The position numbers were made by a program, and so were the translations under genes. The notes below the pieces were generated by a model, which saw nothing but the letters and a program-made list of their open reading frames with translations, was not told the origin of the DNA and ran no database searches. 64,000 bases of DNA from Butyrivibrio sp. X503 (GTDB lineage Bacteria > Bacillota > Clostridia > Lachnospirales > Lachnospiraceae): assembly GCF_003625475.1 (NCBI RefSeq), contig NZ_RAIQ01000003.1, positions 186,001-250,000 of the forward strand, written 5' to 3'. Below, in pieces: positions 31,510 to 39,811 of this stretch; the stretch's first letter is position 1; each line of letters starts with the position of its first letter.

Positions 31510-34095
31510 TTACTTTTTCTTTGATCGTGAAGCCGTGGTTTTGCGAGCCTTACTTGCAGGCTTCTTGGTAGTCACCGCACTCTTTGTTTTTGAAGCCTTT
31601 TTTGGCTTGGTTGTCTTAACACTGACCTTCTTAACGGAAGTCTTTTTCCCGTCTGCAGTGGTAAATACAATCTTTTTATCCTTAAGGCCTACGGTAACAT
31701 CGTCTCCCGCCTTGATATTACCCTTTAAAAGTTCTTCCGCCATCGCGTCTTCAATTGCGGACTGGATTGCTCTCTTAAGAGGTCTTGCACCCATCTTGGC
31801 GTCGGAATGCTTCTCAACAAGGTACTTCTTTACCGCGGGAGAAATCGTAAGGCTGATATCCATCTGTGCCTTACATCTCTTGGCAAGATTGCTTGAAAGA
31901 AGGGTAACGATATCCATCATCTCCTTTTCGGTAAGAGTGTGGAATACCATGATCTCATCTATACGGTTGATAAACTCCGGCTTAAAGAGCTTCTTGACCT
32001 CTTCCATAACGCCGGACTTCATATCCTCGTAGTCCTTCTTGGCGTCATCGCCCGCACCGAATCCAAGCTTCTTGGGATCGACTATTCTCTGAGCGCCGAC
32101 ATTGGATGTCATGATGAGAATAGTGTTCTTGAAGCTGACTTTTCTGCCCTTGGCGTCTGTAATATGACCGTCATCAAGCACCTGTAAAAGCACGTTAAAT
32201 ATATCCGGATGGGCCTTCTCAATCTCATCGAAAAGAATAACCGAATACGGATGTCTTCTTACTTTCTCACTGAGCTGACCGCCCTCGTCATATCCGACGT
32301 ATCCGGGAGGTGAACCGATCATCTTGGAAACCGAATGACCTTCCATGTACTCAGACATATCAACTCTGATAAGCGCATTCTCATCGCCGAACATTGCTTC
32401 TGCAAGAGCCTTGGAAAGCTCTGTCTTACCTACACCGGTAGGGCCGAGGAACAGGAACGATCCGATAGGTCTGTTGGGATCCTGAAGACCGACTCTTCCT
32501 CTTCTGATAGCCTTGGATACAGCCTTAACCGCATCCTCCTGACCGATAACTCTCTTATGAAGAACGGATTCAAGCTTAAGAAGCTTCTCCGACTCCTTCT
32601 CCGCTATCTTCTTAACGGGAATTCTTGTCCACTCGGCGACCACTTCCGCTATATCGTTCTCATTAACGATAAATCCGGATGAAAGCTCTTTTCTCCTCTC
32701 AGCGGACTTAACTCTTGAAAGCTTGGTGATAAGAGCCTTCTGTCTCTTATTAAGCTCGCCCGCAAGAACAAAATCAGAGTTCTTAAGAGCGGTCTCTATC
32801 TCAAGATCAAGGTTCTTTATCTGATCGTCAATATCTTTAACCTTGGAAGAAACTCCCATGGTGCGAAGTCTTACTGCGGATGCTGCTTCATCAATAAGAT
32901 CGATCGCCTTATCGGGAAGATTTCTGTCGTTGATATATCTCTCGGAAAGCTCAACAGCAGCCTTGATAGCCTCAGGCGTAATCGTAACCTTGTGGTGTTC
33001 CTCGTACTTACTTACGATTCCCTTTAAGATCTCGGTTGCCTCTGCCTTGTCGGGTTCATCGACGTTTACAGGCTGGAAACGTCTCTCAAGCGCCGCGTCC
33101 TTCTCAACGTACTTACGATACTCGGTGATGGTGGTTGCACCGATCATCTGAATCTCGCCTCTTGCAAGAGAAGGCTTAAGGATATTGGAAGCATCGATAG
33201 CACCCTCGGCGCCGCCGGCACCGATAAGTGTATGCATCTCATCGACAAAAAGAATGATGTTGCCGTCTTCCGCAACTTCTTTTATAACCTTCTTGATCCT
33301 TTCCTCGAACTCTCCTCTGTACTTGGAGCCTGCGATCATACCCGAAAGATCGAGTGTGACCAGTCTCTTGTTCTGAACTGTAAGAGGAACGTTTCCTGCG
33401 GCAATACGCTGTGCAAGTCCCTCAACTACCGCAGTCTTACCGACACCCGGTTCTCCGATAAGGCAAGGATTGTTCTTGGTCCTACGGCTGAGTATCTGAA
33501 TAACACGCTTAATCTCGCGCTCACGTCCTATAACGGGATCAAGCTTATCTTCCATCGCAAGTGCAGTCATATCACGGCTGTACTGTGCAAGTATCGAAGC
33601 TTTCTTACCGGCTTTGGGATTATTCTTTCTTCCGAGGTCCTCTTTAACTATATTGGGGTCCTCTCCCATTGCAGCCAAAGTCTCCGCGTAGATCTTCTGC
33701 GCGGGTACATTGAGAGTACTGATAAGCCTTACGGCTACGTTCTCTCCCTCTTTTATCAGTGCCAAAAGAATATGCTCTGTACCGGTCTTGTCTGCATGAA
33801 AACGCTCAGCCATTCTGTGAGCCTCTTCCAAGACCTTCTCCGCTCTCGGAGAAAAACCGTCCTTATCCAGAGTACGAACACTGCTGTCGGGTACGATAAG
33901 GTCTCTTATCATATCCATCATGCGATTCTCATCTATTCCATTGTCTATAAGAATTCTGGAAGCGACACTTCCATCCTCCAAGATGAGACCCATAAGGATA
34001 TGTTCTGTTCCGACATAATTGAGTTTCAAGGATCTGGCTGTTTTCTTGGCAAGCTTAAGTGCATCCAAAGCCATTACGGTGAATTTAGAATCCAT
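31510..34095 (-). CDS. clpC: ClpC-type AAA+ unfoldase with basic C-terminal tail
   Basis: ClpC unfolds substrates, usually with an adaptor such as MecA, and feeds them to ClpP. The 861-residue protein has two Clp-N repeats (1-145), AAA-1 with Walker [10 protein letters not shown], a middle UVR-like segment ([24 protein letters not shown], cut here), AAA-2 with GPTGVGKTE, and the C-terminal domain. After about residue 815 it carries a Lys/Ser/Thr/Ala-rich, histone-like tail of some 45 residues ending SRSKKK, which normal ClpC lacks. It follows the GntR gene by 19 bases. McsA, McsB and CtsR, its usual partners in Bacillus, are absent here. Confidence 0.94.
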   Translation of the reverse strand: MDSKFTVMALDALKLAKKTARSLKLNYVGTEHILMGLILEDGSVASRILIDNGIDENRMMDMIRDLIVPDSSVRTLDKDGFSPRAEKVLEEAHRMAERFHADKTGTEHILLALIKEGENVAVRLISTLNVPAQKIYAETLAAMGEDPNIVKEDLGRKNNPKAGKKASILAQYSRDMTALAMEDKLDPVIGREREIKRVIQILSRRTKNNPCLIGEPGVGKTAVVEGLAQRIAAGNVPLTVQNKRLVTLDLSGMIAGSKYRGEFEERIKKVIKEVAEDGNIILFVDEMHTLIGAGGAEGAIDASNILKPSLARGEIQMIGATTITEYRKYVEKDAALERRFQPVNVDEPDKAEATEILKGIVSKYEEHHKVTITPEAIKAAVELSERYINDRNLPDKAIDLIDEAASAVRLRTMGVSSKVKDIDDQIKNLDLEIETALKNSDFVLAGELNKRQKALITKLSRVKSAERRKELSSGFIVNENDIAEVVAEWTRIPVKKIAEKESEKLLKLESVLHKRVIGQEDAVKAVSKAIRRGRVGLQDPNRPIGSFLFLGPTGVGKTELSKALAEAMFGDENALIRVDMSEYMEGHSVSKMIGSPPGYVGYDEGGQLSEKVRRHPYSVILFDEIEKAHPDIFNVLLQVLDDGHITDAKGRKVSFKNTILIMTSNVGAQRIVDPKKLGFGAGDDAKKDYEDMKSGVMEEVKKLFKPEFINRIDEIMVFHTLTEKEMMDIVTLLSSNLAKRCKAQMDISLTISPAVKKYLVEKHSDAKMGARPLKRAIQSAIEDAMAEELLKGNIKAGDDVTVGLKDKKIVFTTADGKKTSVKKVSVKTTKPKKASKTKSAVTTKKPASKARKTTASRSKKK

Positions 34096-34114
34096 ATCTC
34101 ATCATCCTTTCATG

Positions 34115-34495
34115 TTATCTGCTGTTAAATTCATAATTGTCATAGAGTTCATCAACAAGAGCGTGAATGTCTTCTCTTCCTATTCCCTTACAGATTGCCC
34201 GTGCAAGAACTACCGCAAGTTCATCCCGGGCTTCGTTAAGAGCCTTAAGCTTGTTGATATCGATGGCAATTATGGCTCCGCGCCTTCTGTCGATCTTGAC
34301 AAAGCCGTCCTGCTGCAATATGGAATACGCCTTATTTACCGTATGCATATTGATACCAATTGTCTCAGCCAGCTGTCTGACACTGGGGAGCTGCTCACCC
34401 TCACGAAATTGAGACGTAGCAATGCCCAGTATGATCTGATTGCAAAGCTGCAAATATATAGCTTCATCACTATTAAAATCAATCTCTATGATCAT
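34115..34495 (-). CDS. GntR-family (YtrA-like) regulator leading the clpC operon
   Basis: The start at 34495 (MIIEIDFNSDEAIYLQL) has GGAGG 5 bases upstream and matches the usual YtrA-type N-terminus. Residues about 10-70 are the GntR winged helix (GEQLPSVRQLAETIGINMHTVNKAYSILQQDGF). The C-terminal part is only about 50 residues, as in YtrA proteins, too short for a ligand-binding domain. It is 19 bases upstream of clpC, the position held by ctsR in Bacillus. A near-perfect palindrome overlaps its promoter, so it probably regulates itself and clpC. Confidence 0.88.
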   Translation of the reverse strand: MIIEIDFNSDEAIYLQLCNQIILGIATSQFREGEQLPSVRQLAETIGINMHTVNKAYSILQQDGFVKIDRRRGAIIAIDINKLKALNEARDELAVVLARAICKGIGREDIHALVDELYDNYEFNSR

Positions 34496-34516
34496 ATCCG
34501 CCTCCATGAGTCTTTT

Positions 34517-34546
34517 TGTGATATGTTTAGTATAACACATATCACA
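34517..34546. promoter_or_regulatory. Palindromic operator over the GntR-clpC promoter
   Basis: TGTGATATG (34517-34525) and CATATCACA (34538-34546) are perfect 9-base inverted repeats with a 12-base spacer. The spacer contains, on the minus strand, a -10-like TATACT (34534-34529). It is the likely binding site of the GntR-family product encoded 20 bases downstream. No good -35 box is visible. Confidence 0.72.
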
Positions 34547-34638
34547 TAATAATAAAATATGAAGTTCTGCTCTCGCATACGCTCGCCAGAACTAAGTAGT
34601 ACACCACGACTCAAAAAAACTGAGTCTGGTGATTACTT

Positions 34639-34674
34639 AAAAGAACCGTGCAAAGCTTAGCTCTGCACGGTTCT
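34639..34674 (-). terminator. Terminator of the pur-SH3 operon
   Basis: AGAACCGTGCA and TGCACGGTTCT (34642-34652 with 34664-34674) form a perfect 11-base stem, followed on the minus strand by TTTT. It lies 20 bases after the stop of the SH3-domain gene. Confidence 0.88.
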
Positions 34675-34693
34675 CATAGTTCACGTTATATTT

Positions 34694-36175
34694 TTATTTC
34701 TCATCGTCAAGATCAAGGAACTCAAACTCGAAATCGTCATCGTCTCCGATAAAGTTCTTTGCTCTTCTTCTGGGAGCCTCACGCTCCTCATCTCTGTAAG
34801 AATCTCTTGAAGGACGCTCATCATATCTTGAATCCGAAGATCTTCTTGAAGCACGATCTCTGTCTTCCTCGCTTCTTCTCGGACGAGCAGGTCTGTCCTC
34901 GGGATTTCTTGAAGGTCTTACAGTTCTTTCATCATCGGAATTCGGACGAACCGTTCTTTCGTCGTCTCCTCTTTTTGATGCTTCTGCTCTGGCTGAAGAT
35001 GCTCTTCTTGAACCTCTCTCATCATCGCGTGAAGAACGCTCTCTTCTTGAGAAAGGACGATTGTTTTCTTCTTCCTCTTCATCGTCTCTTGCTCTTCTCC
35101 TTCTGCTGTCGGAGAAACGCTCAAATTCTTCCTCGTCCTCTTCATCCTCATAGTACATAGACTCTCTGAGCTTGAGTGCGAGAATGATAACGGCGATAAG
35201 AAGAATTCCGGCAAGAGCTCCAAGTCCTATAGCAATAAGCTTGAAGTTCTTGGCCTGCTTATCAAATGCAGGTGCTTTAGTTGCAAGATCGATAAGCTGC
35301 TTAACTTCTATTCTGCGCTGTTCGGAATAATCATTTAAGTACCATGTATCATTTTCATATGTAAGTGAGTAAGTACCGTCACCTACCGTAGCAGGAGCTT
35401 CTTCCTGTTCTTCCTCTTCTGAATCCTCGGAATCTTCAGAACCCTCCTCAGACTCTCCTTCTTCAGATTCGGCTTGCTCACCTTCACCTTCTTCGGGCGC
35501 AGCCGTAGCCTCGGGTGCCTCTGCGGTCTCTGCAGGTGCGGGAGCAGGTTCAGGTGCAGGCTGAGCGGTTCCGCTTGTATCAACAAGGTCACCTCTTATG
35601 AAGCCCTCTTTTCCGTCGCCGAAGGTAATTCTGTACCAGGTTTTTCCGTCAGTTCCCTTGGCTTCTCCTGTTATGGTAACAGCTTCACCCTTTGTTCCTT
35701 TATCAAGGGAATCATAATCTTTACCTGCGCCTTTTCTGATAACAACGTTATCATATCCGATCGACGCAGATTTGTTCTCAACATCCGTAACCTGTGTCTC
35801 CGCAGGCGGAGTAGAGGCTTTTTCTTCTTTTTTTTCGGCGTTTGTATCCGATGCTGTTGAGGGACCGCCTGCCTTGTTAACAAGGTCGCTTCTTACATAT
35901 CCCTGCTCATTCTTATTTACTCTTATCTTGTACCAGATATATCCGGAAGAATCCTTTTCTTCCCCGATAATATCGATAACATCTCCTTTTTTAAGGCTGG
36001 CAACCTGTGAGCCCGATGTGCTCGCCGATTCTCTGACTTTAACGTTGTCATTTGAAACCGTTCCGGTCGACTCAGTGTATGCAAATGTCTGAAGCATCGC
36101 AGTCATAAACATTGTGACGATCATAGCTACAGCAATGACAAATGCAAATATTCTCTTTCCTGTCGCTTTTCTCAT
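34694..36175 (-). CDS. SH3b-domain membrane protein with Arg/Asp/Ser-rich cytoplasmic tail
   Basis: The start at 36175 (MRKATGKRIFAFVIAV) has AGGAGG 10 bases upstream. The 493-residue protein has a signal peptide (to about 32), two bacterial SH3 domains (about 37-95 and 135-200) that often bind peptidoglycan, an acidic Ala/Pro/Glu linker, one membrane segment (about 325-350) and a cytoplasmic tail of some 140 residues made almost only of Arg, Asp, Glu and Ser, including DDERTVRP twice. The tail is unlike known kinases or enzymes. It follows purD by 19 bases, yet a metabolic link is not evident. Confidence 0.85.
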   Translation of the reverse strand: MRKATGKRIFAFVIAVAMIVTMFMTAMLQTFAYTESTGTVSNDNVKVRESASTSGSQVASLKKGDVIDIIGEEKDSSGYIWYKIRVNKNEQGYVRSDLVNKAGGPSTASDTNAEKKEEKASTPPAETQVTDVENKSASIGYDNVVIRKGAGKDYDSLDKGTKGEAVTITGEAKGTDGKTWYRITFGDGKEGFIRGDLVDTSGTAQPAPEPAPAPAETAEAPEATAAPEEGEGEQAESEEGESEEGSEDSEDSEEEEQEEAPATVGDGTYSLTYENDTWYLNDYSEQRRIEVKQLIDLATKAPAFDKQAKNFKLIAIGLGALAGILLIAVIILALKLRESMYYEDEEDEEEFERFSDSRRRRARDDEEEEENNRPFSRRERSSRDDERGSRRASSARAEASKRGDDERTVRPNSDDERTVRPSRNPEDRPARPRRSEEDRDRASRRSSDSRYDERPSRDSYRDEEREAPRRRAKNFIGDDDDFEFEFLDLDDEK

Positions 36176-36194
36176 AATTAGCTTTCCTCCTTCC

Positions 36195-37469
36195 TTACTT
36201 AACGTCATCAATCGCTTTTCCTATATCATGACGCATATACTTATTCTCAAAGCTAACCCATTCCGTTGCCTCATAAGCTTTAGCCCGCGCTTCCTTAAGG
36301 GTATCCCCTTTGGCGGTTATTCCGAGAACTCGTCCGCCGTTTGTAACTATTCCCTCAGGAGTAGCCTTGGTTCCTGCATGGAAGCAATAATATCCGTCTT
36401 TGCCTTTAAAGTTCTCAAGTCCTGTGATAAGCTTACCTTTCTCGTAGCTAACCGGATATCCGTCACTTGCAAGAACAACACAAACAGCAGCCTTATCCTC
36501 AAATTCGAGATCGATATCTGAAAGCGTGCCGTCTATGCAGGCATTAAACACATCAATGATGTCTGTCTTTAATCTGGGAAGAACAACCTGTGCCTCAGGA
36601 TCACCGAATCTTGCGTTGTACTCAAGAACCTTGGGACCGTCCTGTGTAAGCATGAGTCCGAAGAAGATAACTCCCTTAAACTCTCTGCCCTCGGCAGCCA
36701 TTGCCTCAACCGTTCTGCTGTAAATATTCTCTTTGCAGAATTTATCAACTTCTTCGGTATAGAAAGGGCTGGGTGAAAAGTTACCCATTCCGCCCGTATT
36801 AAGACCGGTATCACCGTCTCCCGCTCTCTTGTGATCCTGAGCGGATGACATTATCTTTACTGTCTTTCCGTCTACAAAAGAAAGAACCGAAACCTCGCGA
36901 CCTGTCATGAATTCCTCGATGACCATGTGGTTGCCGGCATCACCGAACTTCTTGTCCTCCATGATCTCTTTTACTCCGGCCTTGGCTTCTTCCAAAGTGT
37001 TGCAGATAAGAACACCCTTTCCGAGTGCAAGTCCGTCAGCCTTAAGAACAATGGGGAACTTGGATGTCTCAAGGTACTTAAGAGCAGCTTCGGCATTATC
37101 AAATGTCTCATAAGCCGCTGTGGGAATGTTGTACTTCTTCATAAGGTCTTTTGAAAAAGCCTTACTTCCTTCAAGGATAGCCGCATTCTTTCTGGGTCCG
37201 AATACCCTAAGGCCTGCCTCCTCAAACTCATCTACAACTCCGCCTACCAAAGGATCATCCATACCGATAACGGTAAGATCGATCTCTTTTTCTTTTGCAA
37301 AAGAAACAAGTTTATCAAACTCCATGGGAGTTATCGGAACACACTCGGCAAGCTCTGCAATTCCGCCGTTACCGGGTGCGCAATAAATCTTATCAACCTT
37401 GCTGCTTCTTGAAATAGCCTCGCAGATAGCGTGTTCTCTTCCGCCTCCGCCTACAACCAAAACTTTCAT
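36195..37469 (-). CDS. purD: Phosphoribosylamine-glycine ligase
   Basis: PurD makes glycinamide ribonucleotide (GAR), the second step of IMP synthesis. The 424-residue protein starts MKVLVVGGGGREHAI, the diagnostic glycine-rich loop, and keeps the ATP-grasp core (KADGLALGKGV, RFGDPEAQ). The start overlaps the purN stop by one base (TGATG), so translation is coupled. It is the fourth pur gene of the operon purE-purM-purN-purD. Confidence 0.97.
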   Translation of the reverse strand: MKVLVVGGGGREHAICEAISRSSKVDKIYCAPGNGGIAELAECVPITPMEFDKLVSFAKEKEIDLTVIGMDDPLVGGVVDEFEEAGLRVFGPRKNAAILEGSKAFSKDLMKKYNIPTAAYETFDNAEAALKYLETSKFPIVLKADGLALGKGVLICNTLEEAKAGVKEIMEDKKFGDAGNHMVIEEFMTGREVSVLSFVDGKTVKIMSSAQDHKRAGDGDTGLNTGGMGNFSPSPFYTEEVDKFCKENIYSRTVEAMAAEGREFKGVIFFGLMLTQDGPKVLEYNARFGDPEAQVVLPRLKTDIIDVFNACIDGTLSDIDLEFEDKAAVCVVLASDGYPVSYEKGKLITGLENFKGKDGYYCFHAGTKATPEGIVTNGGRVLGITAKGDTLKEARAKAYEATEWVSFENKYMRHDIGKAIDDVK

Positions 37470-38113
37470 CAGAAAACCTTCTCCTCTTCATAACCTTCGA
37501 TTATGACCTTACGGTCAACTACTTTAACTTTGCCGTTGGCAATAAGATCGATCGCCATAGGCATTATCTTCCACTCCGCCTGCTCCATGATTCGTCTCTG
37601 GAGAACTTCGGGAGTATCGTCCGCTCTGACCATAACCGGTTTCTGTAAAATGATGGGACCTGTATCTGTTCCCTCATCAACAAAATGAACCGTTGCGCCC
37701 GATACTCTGACGCCTCTCTCAAGTGCCTTCTCGTGTACCTTAAGTCCGTAATATCCCGTTCCGCAAAACGAAGGAATAAGTGACGGATGAATGTTGATGA
37801 TCTTGTTGGGGAATGCCTTAACAACGCACTCCGGAATAACAACAAGACATCCCGCAAGTACGATAAGATCGGGGTTGGCGTCCTGTAATATCTTAAGCAG
37901 TGCTTCGTTAAAATCCGCTCTGCTGTCAAACTCCTTGGGACTCTTAGCAACATACGGTATGCCTGCCTTCTTTGCTCTCTCAAGAGCATATGCATCCGGA
38001 TTGTTGCTGTAAACCAGCGATATCTTGGTATTGGTAATAACACCGCTGTCTATTCCGTCTATAATTGCCTGTAAATTGGTTCCGCCTCCGGATACCATTA
38101 CCGCTATATTCAT
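37469..38113 (-). CDS. purN: Phosphoribosylglycinamide formyltransferase
   Basis: PurN adds a formyl group from 10-formyl-THF to GAR. The start at 38113 (MNIAVMVSGGGTNLQAI) overlaps the purM stop as ATGA; a longer frame to 38161 runs inside purM and is not used. Catalytic motif HPSLIPSFCGTGYYG keeps the conserved His, and VHFVDEGTDTGPII carries the active-site His-x-Val-x-x-x-x-Asp pattern. Length 214 is typical. Confidence 0.96.
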   Translation of the reverse strand: MNIAVMVSGGGTNLQAIIDGIDSGVITNTKISLVYSNNPDAYALERAKKAGIPYVAKSPKEFDSRADFNEALLKILQDANPDLIVLAGCLVVIPECVVKAFPNKIINIHPSLIPSFCGTGYYGLKVHEKALERGVRVSGATVHFVDEGTDTGPIILQKPVMVRADDTPEVLQRRIMEQAEWKIMPMAIDLIANGKVKVVDRKVIIEGYEEEKVF

Positions 38114-39141
38114 ACGAGCTCTACACCCTTCTCGCCGTTCTCGGCAGTTCCTACTATCCAAGCCTTGTCGCCTGAAGCCTCAATAGCCTTCATTGTAGCG
38201 TCGACATCTGCGGGATCAACCGCGAGTACCATTCCAAGACCCATATTGTAGGTGTTGTACATCATCTCTTCTTCAATTCCGCCCTTCTTAGCCATTAGAC
38301 TGAAGATAGGAGGAATGTCATAGCTGTCTTTTTTGATAACGGCCTTGATTCCGTCGGGAAGCATTCTCGGAATATTCTCATAGAAACCGCCGCCTGTGAT
38401 ATGGCTGCAGCCCTTAACCTTAACGCCCGCATTCTTGATGGACTTCATCATCTTAACGTAGATTCTTGTGGGAGTTAAAAGAGTCTCTCCGAGAGTCGCA
38501 CCGAGCTCATCATAATATGTCTCAAGGCTCTCTTTTGTCATATCAAATACTTTACGAACAAGTGAAAAACCATTACTGTGTACGCCGCTTGAAGCAACAC
38601 CGATAAGCACATCGCCTGCCTTAATTGAGCTTCCGTCGATCATGTCCTTGCGATCAACAACGCCAACCGCAAATCCCGCAACGTCATATTCATCCTCAGG
38701 CATAAGTCCGGGATGCTCTGCGGTCTCACCGCCGATAAGTGCCGCGTCAGACTGCTTGCAGCCTTCTGCAACGCCCTTAACGATAGCAGCGATCTTCTCG
38801 GGTATATTCTTGCCGCATGCAATGTAATCAAGGAAGAATAAAGGCTCTCCGCCTGCGCATGCTACGTCGTTAACGCACATTGCAACAGCATCGATACCGA
38901 TAGTGTCATGTTTATCAAGAAGGAATGCAAGCTTAATCTTGGTTCCTACTCCGTCTGTTCCGGACAAAAGAACCGGATCTTCCATTTCCTTTATCTTGCT
39001 AAGTGAAAATGCTCCGGAGAATCCTCCGAGTCCGCCAAGTACCTCGGGTCTGTTGGTCTCTTTAACATAACCCTTGATAAGTTCTACAGATTTGTAGCCG
39101 GCTTCAATGTCAACTCCGGCCTTCTTGTAATCCAGTGCCAT
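38110..39141 (-). CDS. purM: Phosphoribosylformylglycinamidine cyclo-ligase
   Basis: PurM closes the imidazole ring to give AIR. The start at 39141 (MALDYKKAGVDIEAGYK) has GAGGAG 9 bases upstream and fits the family; earlier ATG codons do not. Motifs GVGTKIKLA and HITGGGFYENIPRMLP are intact. Length is 343 residues. It lies between purE and purN and overlaps purN by four bases. Confidence 0.97.
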   Translation of the reverse strand: MALDYKKAGVDIEAGYKSVELIKGYVKETNRPEVLGGLGGFSGAFSLSKIKEMEDPVLLSGTDGVGTKIKLAFLLDKHDTIGIDAVAMCVNDVACAGGEPLFFLDYIACGKNIPEKIAAIVKGVAEGCKQSDAALIGGETAEHPGLMPEDEYDVAGFAVGVVDRKDMIDGSSIKAGDVLIGVASSGVHSNGFSLVRKVFDMTKESLETYYDELGATLGETLLTPTRIYVKMMKSIKNAGVKVKGCSHITGGGFYENIPRMLPDGIKAVIKKDSYDIPPIFSLMAKKGGIEEEMMYNTYNMGLGMVLAVDPADVDATMKAIEASGDKAWIVGTAENGEKGVELV

Positions 39142-39207
39142 AATATTTAACTCCTCATTTCTATAAAAAGATCTTTCGGTACCGGTCATCCGGTAAGTGT
39201 ACCGATA

Positions 39208-39708
39208 TCAATAGTTCTTGTAGCCTACTTCCTGAAGCTTCTTGTCCTTGGCTACCACCGCATCCTTAAGTGAAGCTGTGTAGTCCTTGAGTTTCTTAAG
39301 AATCTCATCATCGCTTGTTGCCAAGATCTTGGCTGCAAGAATTCCGGCATTGGCGCCACCGTTTATCGCTACTGTGGCAACAGGAATCCCTGAGGGCATC
39401 TGTACGATACTGTATAAAGAATCACGGCCTCCGAGTGAAGTTGTATGCATGGGTATTCCTATAACGGGCATCGGGAAGATCGCTGCGCACATTCCGGGAA
39501 GGTGTGCCGCCATTCCAGCTCCCGCAATAATTACCTTAAATCCTTTTTCTTCAGCAGTCTTGGCATACTCGAAAAATTCATCAGGTTCCCTGTGCGCCGA
39601 TATAATGCGCATCTCATAAGAAATTCCAAGCTGATCGAGAATGTCAGCTGCTTTTGACATAACAGGCATGTCTGAGTCACTACCCATTACAATTCCAACT
39701 TTTGCCAT
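39208..39708 (-). CDS. purE: N5-carboxyaminoimidazole ribonucleotide mutase
   Basis: PurE moves the carboxyl group to form CAIR. The start at 39708 (MAKVGIVMGSDSDMPVM) has GGAGG upstream. The SDSD and SAHREPD motifs and a catalytic His in PMHTTSLGGRDSLYS are present; length 166 is typical of class I PurE. It is the first gene of the pur operon. No purK is adjacent; its partner would be elsewhere. Confidence 0.96.
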   Translation of the reverse strand: MAKVGIVMGSDSDMPVMSKAADILDQLGISYEMRIISAHREPDEFFEYAKTAEEKGFKVIIAGAGMAAHLPGMCAAIFPMPVIGIPMHTTSLGGRDSLYSIVQMPSGIPVATVAINGGANAGILAAKILATSDDEILKKLKDYTASLKDAVVAKDKKLQEVGYKNY

Positions 39709-39746
39709 GTTTTCCTCCATTTGCATTGCAATATTTAGTCCCTTGT

Positions 39747-39773
39747 ATCATAGCACAATACCATATATTGTGC
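39747..39773 (-). promoter_or_regulatory. pur promoter with palindromic operator
   Basis: A perfect inverted repeat GCACAATA-N5-TATTGTGC (39753-39773) adjoins a -10-like TATGAT (minus strand 39752-39747) and covers the spacer and the poor -35 (CTGGCA, 18-base spacing), 39 bases before purE. The sequence is not the Bacillus PurBox. A repressor bound here should block the pur operon. Confidence 0.68.
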
Positions 39774-39804
39774 CAGCCCTTACATCAGAATGATGTAAGG
39801 ACTG
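39774..39804. terminator. Hairpin between the aminopeptidase gene and pur promoter
   Basis: CCTTACATCA and TGATGTAAGG (39778-39787 with 39791-39800), extended by CAG/CTG, form a long stem with a 3-base loop, 8 bases after the aminopeptidase stop. T-rich sequence follows on the plus strand rather than the minus strand, so as a minus-strand terminator it is imperfect. Confidence 0.6.
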
Positions 39805-39811
39805 TTTTCCT

